From Candidatus Aminicenantota bacterium (GTDB lineage Bacteria; Acidobacteriota; Aminicenantia; UBA2199), in contig CP070627.1 of NCBI GenBank assembly GCA_020355945.1, positions 1,801,851-1,808,230 on the forward strand: a stretch of 6,380 nucleotides of DNA, written 5' to 3'. A program made the position numbers and the translations under genes. Under the pieces are notes generated by a model. It searched no databases, was not told where the DNA came from, and saw only the letters and a list, made by a program, of their open reading frames with translations. Numbering within the stretch: the first letter of the stretch is position 1; each line of letters starts with the position of its first letter. Below are positions 1 to 5,853 of this stretch, piece by piece.

Positions 1-200
1 ATCGGGGAGAGAGGATTCGAACCTCCGGCTGCTGGTTCCCAAAACCAACCGTCTACCATTGACTTACTCCCCGTCACAGGAGCGGCAGGACTCGAACCTA
101 CAATTTGGGAATCAAAGTCCCATGTCATACCAAATTTAACGACGCTCCTATTTCTAAAAATTCGTGGGAATATACACCTGTATTGTTGATTGATTATCAT
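1..200 (-). CDS. Small ORF reading through both tRNA genes, open at the window edge
   Basis: An ATG at 200-198 follows GGAGGT at 210-205 with a 4-nt spacer. The frame stays open for at least 66 codons to the window edge, and from about codon 18 onward it lies inside tRNA-Gln and tRNA-Pro. The N-terminal residues before the tRNAs read MIINQQYRCIFPRIF. Much of the remainder is simply tRNA read as protein, for instance GSNP from the T-arm. The initiation signal is seen directly; a real product is an inference. It may be a short leader whose translation runs into the tRNAs, or a chance open frame behind a decayed start site. It matches no family I know. Confidence 0.25.
   Translation of the reverse strand, partial: MIINQQYRCIFPRIFRNRSVVKFGMTWDFDSQIVGSSPAAPVTGSKSMVDGWFWEPAAGGSNPLSP
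2..73 (-). tRNA. tRNA-Pro (anticodon UGG)
   Basis: The minus strand folds into a complete 72-nt cloverleaf. The acceptor stem is CGGGGAG/CTCCCCG with discriminator A. The D-arm has three Watson-Crick pairs and a GG in its loop. The anticodon stem is TTGGT/ACCAG with loop TTTGGGA, so the anticodon is UGG and decodes CCA-type proline codons. The T-arm is GGAGG-TTCGAAT-CCTCT with one G-U pair. The CGGGG start and the G after the anticodon are usual for proline tRNAs. CCA is not encoded. It lies 3 nt from tRNA-Gln, so the two are probably cut from one transcript. Confidence 0.93.
77..149 (-). tRNA. tRNA-Gln (anticodon UUG)
   Basis: This is a complete 73-nt cloverleaf on the minus strand. The acceptor stem is AGGAGCG/CGCTCCT with discriminator G. 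The D-stem is GTTA/TGAC with a 9-nt loop. The anticodon stem is TGGGA/TCCCA with loop CTTTGAT, so the anticodon is UUG. The variable loop is AATT and the T-arm is GTAGG-TTCGAGT-CCTGC. CCA is not encoded. Positions 8-9 are TC rather than the common TA or TG, a small departure from typical chromosomal Gln tRNAs. Confidence 0.93.
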
Positions 201-227
201 TGAGACCTCCGAATTAAACGATATTGA

Positions 228-371
228 TTAGACCGTCTCTCCGGCACCCAATGGACGCCAACTCGGAGAATCAGACGATTGGAGGCTCTCTAATGATGTA
301 AAATGACTAAAAAATGAGTGTTCGAGTGCCTTACCCCAACAATCACTTCTAAACATTTTACGTTCTGTCAT
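228..371 (-). CDS. 47-aa hypothetical small protein upstream of the tRNA pair
   Basis: The ORF starts at ATG 371-369, behind GGAGGT at 382-377 with a 5-nt spacer, and ends at TAA 230-228. An extended -10 promoter lies at 402-410. The product begins MTERKMFRSDCWGK and ends RPLGAGETV. It has no signal peptide or membrane segment, its middle is Ser-rich, and it has a single Cys at residue 11. I do not recognise it. It reads toward tRNA-Gln and would share a transcript with it. It could be a tiny phage or plasmid type gene, or the start of a longer gene cut short. The evidence is the SD site, the spacing and the promoter rather than homology. Confidence 0.45.
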   Translation of the reverse strand: MTERKMFRSDCWGKALEHSFFSHFTSLESLQSSDSPSWRPLGAGETV

Positions 372-401
372 TTTAAACCTCCAAAATTAAACTGAATTTA
401 T

Positions 402-410
402 ATTATATCA
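402..410 (-). promoter_or_regulatory. Extended -10 promoter for the small ORF/tRNA unit
   Basis: On the minus strand this reads TGATATAAT, a perfect TATAAT box with the TGn extension. No good -35 hexamer lies 17 nt upstream (GTAGAA is poor), as is usual for extended -10 promoters. Transcription would begin near 395, just ahead of the SD at 382-377, and run through the 47-aa ORF into both tRNAs. Confidence 0.5.
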
Positions 411-519
411 TAAAATTTATTTTTTTCTACCTTTTTATTTGAAAAAATTTAAAATTTCTTAAATCCTTCCCGCAACCCGGGCAATCCGGGACCAAAAAGG
501 TTCTGGGCTTGTCCGCAAA

Positions 520-744
520 TTATAACAGCTTTGATTTGTCATCGTTGCAGGTGAAAGTCTCGGAAAACGTTCTCCCTTTGATATCCATGAAGACTTTAAT
601 TTTTTTATCGAACACCTTGTACCTGCCTTCAGTAACATCCAGTCCGGGAGCGAACCGTCCGGGTCGTAAGTCATCTCCCATGTCCCGTGCACCAGTGAAA
701 AAAATCAACACCTCAAATTGTAAATATATTTTTCGCCTGTCCAT
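520..744 (-). pseudogene. Lipocalin-like protein remnant, probably frameshifted
   Basis: The frame with its stop at 522-520 ends in a convincing beta-strand-like stretch (RYKVFDKKIKVFMDIKGR, then SETFTC). Another minus frame, read from about 700 to 615, gives GTWEMTYDPDGSLPDWM, which resembles the opening GTW segment of lipocalin-type domains. Joining the two would restore one small barrel-like protein, with the break around the sequence encoding AGTR/RYKV at about 610-625. A run of seven T near 702-708 is a candidate site for a second slip. The first ATG, at 744-742, has only a weak AAGG upstream. The family is suggested by pattern only; an intact unknown 74-aa protein remains possible. Confidence 0.35.
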
Positions 745-819
745 ATTCCTTACACACTCATGTTTTTTAACTAGCTGAGGGTAGAAAATCCTGCCTTGAG
801 ATAGGAAGGCTTAATACAC

Positions 820-930
820 TCATTCTTCCTTCTCCTCTTTTACTGGGATTTCGAAAATCTTGCATTCCCGGACAGCCTCCTTCAACGTTGCGATGTTGAT
901 ATTCTCAGCCAAAGTGAGAGAAAAATTACA
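820..930 (-). pseudogene. Orphan C-terminal gene fragment
   Basis: After a stop at 933-931, one minus frame stays open for 36 sense codons to TGA at 822-820. It reads like the tail of a real protein: ENINIATLKEAV, then an acidic-basic end KEEKEE. There is no SD site; the only candidate start is a TTG at 912-910. I do not recognise the family. Its neighbour, the lipocalin-like remnant, is also broken, so this side of the window looks like a zone of gene decay. A chance open frame cannot be excluded at this length. Confidence 0.25.
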
Positions 931-940
931 TTAATACTTA

Positions 941-960
941 AGTCAACAGCATTGGGGTCC
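941..960 (+). repeat. Short inverted repeat, copy A
   Basis: AGTCAACAGCA at 941-951 is the exact complement of TGCTGTTGACT at 5979-5989. Similarity extends into ACCCC on one side, with a 2-nt gap, and into CTTAA on the other. The two copies lie about 5 kb apart in opposite orientation, around the broken plus-strand gene and the kinase operon. Confidence 0.45.
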
Positions 961-1118
961 AGGGGGCCCCGCGGCGCAGGGACCTTATTAAGGGTAGTAT
1001 TTTTACTGAAGATGTTTTTCATCCACCAACTGCACCTGGAACCGTTATGACGTAACTGTCGCCTTTGGCAAAAAAGCGCCCCCCTAATAGGGTGCTCGAG
1101 CCGCGGACCCATTGGAGG
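949..1118. other. GC-rich intergenic island dense in palindromes
   Basis: This stretch is far richer in G+C than its flanks and is packed with dyads: GGGGCCCC (963-970), GGTCC/GGACC (956-960 and 980-984), CCTTATTAAGG (984-994), AGTA/TACT around T4, CCCTAATAGGG, CTCGAG and two CCGCGG sites. The two ends are roughly inverted (GGGGTCC on the left, GGACCCATTGG on the right). Open frames exist on the minus strand but none has a start signal. It could be a small non-autonomous element or a decayed gene end. Confidence 0.35.
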
Positions 1119-1160
1119 CAAAAATAGGTGAAAGAAAATTGGGTATGAGATTTTTTTGTG

Positions 1161-1189
1161 TTGACAATGGAGAAAAATTATTATATACT
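1161..1189 (+). promoter_or_regulatory. Strong sigma70-type promoter
   Basis: TTGACA at 1161-1166 and TATACT at 1184-1189 are separated by exactly 17 nt. The -35 is a perfect match and the -10 has one mismatch to TATAAT. Transcription would start near 1196. The SD GAGG at 1199-1202 and an ATG at 1208 follow, which fits a real gene start and decides between the possible starts of the next ORF. The leader would be only about 10 nt. Confidence 0.6.
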
Positions 1190-1207
1190 TTTCACGATGA
1201 GGTTAAG

Positions 1208-1387
1208 ATGAAGAAGAATAAGAAGAAATTAGGAAAAGAAGAAAATAAGGATAAAGACTTTTCCGAAATTGCTTCTGCGGCCAAGAAATATTTTGAAAGC
1301 CTTGAATTTAAACAGTCTTCGCGAGAGATGGAGAAAATTTACAATACTCTTTCCCCGGAAAGATTATTGAAGCGAATGACAATCTAA
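1208..1387 (+). CDS. Lysine-rich 59-aa N-terminal segment, possibly of a broken gene
   Basis: I chose the ATG at 1208 because GAGG (1199-1202) sits 5 nt ahead of it and a TTGACA-17-TATACT promoter sits just upstream. The product begins MKKNKKKLGKEENK and continues with a predicted helical part (SEIASAAKKYFESLEF, then EKIYNTLSPERLLKRM) to TAA at 1385-1387. No family is recognised. The same frame continues after the TAA into the next ORF with only ATA ATT between, so the two may once have been one gene. An alternative start lies upstream: GGAGG at 1114-1118 is perfectly placed for a start at 1124, but that codon is ATA, as if an ATG had mutated. The segment is clearly more AT-rich than the kinase genes. 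Confidence 0.5.
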   Translation: MKKNKKKLGKEENKDKDFSEIASAAKKYFESLEFKQSSREMEKIYNTLSPERLLKRMTI

Positions 1388-1393
1388 ATAATT

Positions 1394-1780
1394 TTGAAGG
1401 TGTTTGGTATAGATAATCTAAAAATATACAGCGATGACTTTTGGGAACAATTTAGAAATAAATCCAATGTTTTTGAAGCTGTAAAAAGTTATCTAAATCA
1501 CTACCCCCACTCAAAGAAAATATTTATTCTAACTGAAACCGATTATATAGATAAGGATTTTATCATCGATTATTCGAATTATTATTCGAGATGCTTTAAT
1601 AACGTAAAGAAGAGGACACTACGCTATCATTTCTTTTTTTCAGAGAAAAAAGAAGAAATTCTTGATCTTTTTTGCTCAATAACAGTCGATAAGGAATTAG
1701 ATGACTCTTTGAGAAGATTAAATGATCGGTACCTTGGTTTCCTGGTAAAAAAAGAACTATATATGGGTGTTGAGACTTAA
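1394..1780 (+). pseudogene. Hypothetical protein segment (128 aa), broken at both ends
   Basis: This is in the same frame as the 59-aa ORF before it, separated by TAA plus two codons. The only starts are TTG 1394 and GTG 1400, neither with a well-placed SD. Visible motifs are SDDFWEQFRNKSNVFEAVK, then TETDYIDKDFIIDYSNYYSRCF, and near the end RYLGFLV. I have a recollection of uncharacterised bacterial proteins with a YIDKD...Y...CF segment followed by YLGFxV, but cannot confirm or name the family. The frame ends at TAA 1778-1780 just after a run of seven A (1747-1753). With six A it would continue into the next segment. The most economical reading is the middle of a decayed gene. Confidence 0.5.
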
Positions 1781-1988
1781 AGAAAAAGATATTCCTTCAA
1801 CGGATTTTATTTTCGACGCCACCACTGATGATCTGTGCATGTATGAGAGCGTTGCATTCTATTAATTCTTCTAATCCCAACGAGCATGGAAACAAAAAGA
1901 TTCCAGGCCGGAATGTCTTAATGCATTGGTTGCCCTTCGCCAATCCCATAGAGCACAAAGTTCTTTAGATAAACGGGTACGATTCTAA
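1755..1988 (+). pseudogene. C-terminal continuation of the broken gene, in the +1 frame
   Basis: Reading from 1755 in the +1 frame gives YIWVLRLKEKDIPSTDF and on through FIFDATTDDLCMYESVAFY to TAA at 1863-1865. After a second TAA at 1872-1874 the same frame yields SQRAWKQKDSRPECLNALVA and ends DKRVRF at TAA 1986-1988. Each piece reads like protein and lacks any start of its own. Restoring one base at the A7 run and two sense codons would give a single gene of roughly 290 residues from about 1124. It ends 17 nt before the convergent end of the pseudokinase gene. The last 40 codons may belong to a different frame, so I am less sure of them. Confidence 0.4.
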
Positions 1989-2005
1989 TCTGATGTATTT
2001 ATTTT

Positions 2006-3172
2006 CTATTCTCTATTTATCGGGAGCTCCACCGTAAAGAGTGCGCCTTTGCCATATTCGCTTTCCAATTTTATGGTTCCCTTATGGAGTTCAACATAGT
2101 CCCTGGTAATGTACAATCCAATCCCTATAGGCAATTCCCCTCCCGTAGGCCTGGCACTCAAGGTTTTGTATTTCTTATATAAATTGGCTTTGTCCTCTTC
2201 GGTAAATCCCGGCCCTTCGTCCTTAACTTCAATTTTTACCAGGTTTTCTCTTTTTGAAATGGTGACACGGACCGTCTTGCCATGGGGAGAAAATTTAATC
2301 GCATTGCTGACCAGGTTATCGATGATATCTTCCAGGACCATCTTATCGCCATAAACAAAGCAATCTTTTTCAATGAAATCATCGATGTTTATTTTCTTCC
2401 ACCTGGAATAATCCCGGTGCCTTTTAACCACTTCCTCCGCCAATTTTCCAATATCCACCTGTGATTCTTCCAGGTTTCTCTTCCCGCTTTCCTTGGCTGC
2501 CTTATCCCTGATTTCATTTATCTTTTTATTTATTCTTTCAGAGGATGCAGCAATTCTATCAAACCATTTTTGCATGGTGCTGTCAACCAGGCAATTCATT
2601 TTAATAAAATCCGTATAGCCTTGAATCCCAGTCAGGTAGTTTAGCATGTCCTCAGCGGCAAAGGTTAAAAATTCTTTCTTCAATTCATTTGTGGTTGTCA
2701 ACTCTTCATTTAGAGCTTTGGACTTTTCATATACCCCGTATAATTTCTCATTTACATTCAGTAGTTCATTATTAACGATTTGTGAGGCGCGGTGCAGCTT
2801 CAGATGGGTATCTACCCGGGCCAGTAATACCTCAGGTGGGGTATCCTTGCTAATAAAATCCCTGCCGCCCATCTTAAAGCCTTTGATGATATTTTCCTTA
2901 TCATCCCATTGGGAAATAAATATGACCGGCATGTAAGCGGTTTTCTCATTTTTCTTCATTTGCTCGAAAACCGCAAACCCGTCCATACCGGGCATTTTAA
3001 CATCCAGCAGAACTAATTCGTAATCATGCTCCTTTAACAGTGCCAGGGCTTCCGGCCCGTTCGTAGCAAACGTGATATCATAATCCTGCTCTCTTAGGAT
3101 ATTCGAAAAAACACTAATGGTTTCCTCTGAATCATCCACGATTAATATACGATTATTTCTATTCGCTGCCAT
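2006..3172 (-). CDS. Receiver-pseudo-histidine kinase (388 aa, cytoplasmic)
   Basis: Residues 8-125 are a response-regulator receiver: acidic pair D13-D14, phospho-acceptor D57 in LVLLDVKMPGMDG, S87 and K109 (followed by Asp instead of the usual Pro). A coiled coil (about 130-165) leads to a HisKA-like helix pair, where the expected H-box (F-x-x-x-x-H-D-L-x-x-P-L) reads EFLTFAAEDMLNYLTGI. E174 replaces the phospho-accepting His, and the conserved Pro is Tyr. The HATPase domain (about 270-386) looks intact: N-box N286/N290, G1 DEGPGF at 318-323, G2 GIGLYI. It probably binds ATP but cannot autophosphorylate by the usual route. There is no membrane segment and no output domain. ATG 3172 has GGAGG at 3181-3177, which directly abuts the stop of the upstream kinase, so the two are co-transcribed. 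Confidence 0.93.
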   Translation of the reverse strand: MAANRNNRILIVDDSEETISVFSNILREQDYDITFATNGPEALALLKEHDYELVLLDVKMPGMDGFAVFEQMKKNEKTAYMPVIFISQWDDKENIIKGFKMGGRDFISKDTPPEVLLARVDTHLKLHRASQIVNNELLNVNEKLYGVYEKSKALNEELTTTNELKKEFLTFAAEDMLNYLTGIQGYTDFIKMNCLVDSTMQKWFDRIAASSERINKKINEIRDKAAKESGKRNLEESQVDIGKLAEEVVKRHRDYSRWKKINIDDFIEKDCFVYGDKMVLEDIIDNLVSNAIKFSPHGKTVRVTISKRENLVKIEVKDEGPGFTEEDKANLYKKYKTLSARPTGGELPIGIGLYITRDYVELHKGTIKLESEYGKGALFTVELPINRE

Positions 3173-3181
3173 GACACCTCC

Positions 3182-5779
3182 TTATATTGTCTTTAATTTA
3201 TTGATTAATACCGGGTAGGCATTTAACATCCTTTTTGTAGCTGTTATACTGGACATATCAGCATGATGAAGTAACTGGCCGGCATAGTCGGTCAAAACCG
3301 GCAGGGAATATTTATCGCCAAGTTCCTTGATTTTCAGTCCAAAACTCTTGAATTGATTAAAATTATTACTCTTGGTGGCGTCCTGCCATATTTCCAGGTA
3401 TCCTTCCAACTCCCGGAGAATCCCGGGAATCTTTTTCTTGTCACCGGGAGTTAACTCCATGTTAATCCCATCTTCTATATGAAGGGGTTCCTCTTTTAAA
3501 AATTGGTTTAGTTCAAAGAACAATTTAGCAATGGATATCGGTTTAAACAAGTAACGGTGGAACAAATGCTCGTATTTTTCTACATCCTCCGGGGCAGTTT
3601 TCGATGCCGTAAGCGCCACGATAGGAATATCTTTTGACTTTTCGTCTTTTCTTAGTTCCCGGGTTGCTTCGATGCCATCCATGGTTGGCATTTTTATGTC
3701 CATCAAAATCAAATCCGGTTGATGTTTTTGGACCATTTCCAGTGCCTCTCGGCCATCACATGCCTCGAAGACCTGGAGAGTCGTGTTTTCAAGATGATCT
3801 TTAATAATGCTGCGGGTTTCTTTGCTGTCGTCCACGATTAAAATCTTTTGCCCGGAAAAGGTAATGGATGAATAATCAAATTCTTCGCCATTCCCGGTAA
3901 CCTCCTCCTGCGATGATACCCTGACATTTTTAAGTAAAAAGGTAAAGGTAGTACCTTTATTGAGTTCGCTGTGGACAGAAATCTCTCCACCCATTAATTG
4001 GATGATTTTTTTGGAAATTGCCAACCCCAATCCGGCCCCTTCGGTACTTTTTTCCCTTTTTTCTTCCAGCCGCTCAAAGGGTTTAAATAATCTTTTCCAG
4101 TCCCCCCTGGCAATACCGATGCCTGTGTCTTCAACCTCGAATATTAAGTCGATGGCATTGGTATCCACCATACTGGGTTTCTTCCTTATTATAAGCCTTA
4201 TATGCCCCTTTTCCGTGTATTTAAGGGCATTATCCACCAGGTTTATCAACACCTGTCTCAACCGCAGTTTGTCCAGGTGCATGTACTGTGGAATGCCCGG
4301 TTCCACCTCTTCCAGGTACTCCAGTTTCTTTTGTTGAATTGAAAAGGAGAAATTTTCTCTTATTTCATTTAAAATAGCATAAAAATTGACAGGCTCAATC
4401 CGAATGATGAGCTTCTCTTTTTCCAGTCTTGACATATAAATGGTATTATCGATAAAGTCTTTTAAAGTTTTAGTGCTAACTTTAATATGTTCAAGGGGTT
4501 CCGTTATTTTTTTGTCTTTTACTTTGCGGATCAGGGATTCCGTATGTCCCAGGATTGAAGTGAGTGGAGTACGGATTTCATGGCTCATATTACTCAAAAA
4601 CCTGCTTTTAGCCTGGTTGGCATTTTCCACCTCCTTCATTGCCCGGGACAGTTTTTTAGCCATGCTGTTGAATTCACTGGCAAGAAAACCGATTTCGTCG
4701 GTGCTGTTAATTGGGATTTGTATATCTAATTTTCCCTCGCCAATCGCCTGGGCGCCTTCGAGCAGCTTCTTTATAGGCTTTGAAATGGAGTTTCCAAAAT
4801 ATATGGAGGATAAAAAAATTAAAATTAAGATGACAATCGATATAGCGATAATAATATTTTTTAGATCATTAACCGGTTCATACAATTCATCCAAATAAAC
4901 ACCGCTGCATATGATCCAATCCATGGATTCCAGGTGTTTTAAAAAAACGATTTTTTCCCTTTCCTTTTGTTCACCGGGATTTTTCCAGAAATAAGTGATG
5001 CTGCCGTTTTTTTTCTCAAGCATTTCACGAGTAAAATATTTCCCGGTTTTGTCTTTAAAATCAATGGTATTTTGTCCTTCAATGAAGGGATGCGCTACCA
5101 ATATCCCCTTGAGGTCGAGAATAAAGATGTAACCGCTTTCCCCCAGCCGGAACCTTTTGATTTCTTTTCTCAAATCCTCAATTTCTATAAAATTAAATTC
5201 ATCTTTGTATGCAGTGGGCCATATTATTAAATCCCAGGGTTTAAAATAACACAGCCATCCGGCTTTTTTCCTGGGTTTATCTTCGTCGATGTTTTTCCAT
5301 TCATATTCGATATAACCGTTTTTCCTTCTCATCGCTTCCTGCATAAAATCCTCTCCGCTTGCATCGAATCCTTCGCCGCGGGGATGAATTTCCAGTACTC
5401 CATCATTTCCGCTTACCACCGACATATAACCGGTTTTCCCGATTCTAACAAATCCCGGGTCGAGAATTATTTTTTTAGATCTATTATAGGCTTCTTCTTC
5501 ACTGATTTCCCCGTTTTTGTACAGGTTATAATGGTGTGCTACAAGTTCTTGCGTCTTTTCCGCCAGGGCTCTTAAATAATTTCGCACAGCCGTGTTTATC
5601 GTTGTCTCAATAAGGTTGTGGGTGGAATCGTTCAACTGTTTCATCTCCTGCACCGCCCGTTTTTCCAGGTCGTTTTTGAATATAACATAAGTGGTTATCC
5701 CGATTCCCGTGATAAAAACAATACTGGACAAACCTAAAATTAACATAATTTTAATAGAGAAGCTCAGGTTTTTAAACAT
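3182..5779 (-). CDS. Membrane hybrid histidine kinase, tandem Cache-HAMP-HisKA-HATPase-REC (865 aa)
   Basis: This is a sensor kinase of the inner membrane. TM1 lies at about 10-34 and TM2 at about 308-328. Between them are two similar Cache-like units, one with GKTGYMSVVSGNDG (114-127) and one with GESGYIFILDLKG (213-225), each ending in a Trp-Asp or Asp-Trp strand; small-ligand sensing is inferred. HAMP follows (about 328-380), then HisKA with H400 in SNMSHEIRTPL, and HATPase with N517, G1 DTGIG (551-555) and G2 GAGLGLAISK (581-590). The receiver (about 643-760) has D650/D651, phospho-site D694, T724 and K746. The last 100 residues form an HPt-like helical bundle, but no His stands where the transfer His belongs (FKSFGLKIKELG). 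ATG 5779 has GGAG 7 nt upstream. First gene of a two-gene operon. Confidence 0.95.
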   Translation of the reverse strand: MFKNLSFSIKIMLILGLSSIVFITGIGITTYVIFKNDLEKRAVQEMKQLNDSTHNLIETTINTAVRNYLRALAEKTQELVAHHYNLYKNGEISEEEAYNRSKKIILDPGFVRIGKTGYMSVVSGNDGVLEIHPRGEGFDASGEDFMQEAMRRKNGYIEYEWKNIDEDKPRKKAGWLCYFKPWDLIIWPTAYKDEFNFIEIEDLRKEIKRFRLGESGYIFILDLKGILVAHPFIEGQNTIDFKDKTGKYFTREMLEKKNGSITYFWKNPGEQKEREKIVFLKHLESMDWIICSGVYLDELYEPVNDLKNIIIAISIVILILIFLSSIYFGNSISKPIKKLLEGAQAIGEGKLDIQIPINSTDEIGFLASEFNSMAKKLSRAMKEVENANQAKSRFLSNMSHEIRTPLTSILGHTESLIRKVKDKKITEPLEHIKVSTKTLKDFIDNTIYMSRLEKEKLIIRIEPVNFYAILNEIRENFSFSIQQKKLEYLEEVEPGIPQYMHLDKLRLRQVLINLVDNALKYTEKGHIRLIIRKKPSMVDTNAIDLIFEVEDTGIGIARGDWKRLFKPFERLEEKREKSTEGAGLGLAISKKIIQLMGGEISVHSELNKGTTFTFLLKNVRVSSQEEVTGNGEEFDYSSITFSGQKILIVDDSKETRSIIKDHLENTTLQVFEACDGREALEMVQKHQPDLILMDIKMPTMDGIEATRELRKDEKSKDIPIVALTASKTAPEDVEKYEHLFHRYLFKPISIAKLFFELNQFLKEEPLHIEDGINMELTPGDKKKIPGILRELEGYLEIWQDATKSNNFNQFKSFGLKIKELGDKYSLPVLTDYAGQLLHHADMSSITATKRMLNAYPVLINKLKTI

Positions 5780-5853
5780 ATTCGTTCTCCTTCTCCTTTT
5801 TTATAAGATGGCGATACAATCCATACGTAACATTCTTCATTTCCATTGAATTT

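Noticed and set aside
226..294. Apparent structured RNA from nested inverted repeats (ATTAGA/TCTAAT, CGTCT/AGACG, CTCCG/CGGAG)
   Set aside because: The stems are short and interrupted, and the same DNA is read as the 47-aa ORF with good initiation signals. I cannot separate structure from chance without covariation.
476..490. CCCGG-N5-CCGGG hairpin as a terminator
   Set aside because: The stem is only 5 bp and no T-run follows on either strand.
882..1121. 79-codon minus-strand frame across the GC-rich island
   Set aside because: It has no SD, an odd Arg/Cys/Trp-rich composition, and runs across palindromic DNA; it looks like an accidental open frame.
1385..1874. TAA codons at three places where a sense codon would keep the frame open, suggesting a TAA-to-Gln code
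   Set aside because: The large kinase gene ends normally at TAA, its neighbour ends at TAG, and the nearby Gln tRNA has anticodon UUG, not UUA. A frameshift in the same gene points to decay instead.
2109..5575. Many plus-strand open frames opposite the two signalling genes
   Set aside because: They are antisense to well-supported kinase and receiver domains and lack start signals.
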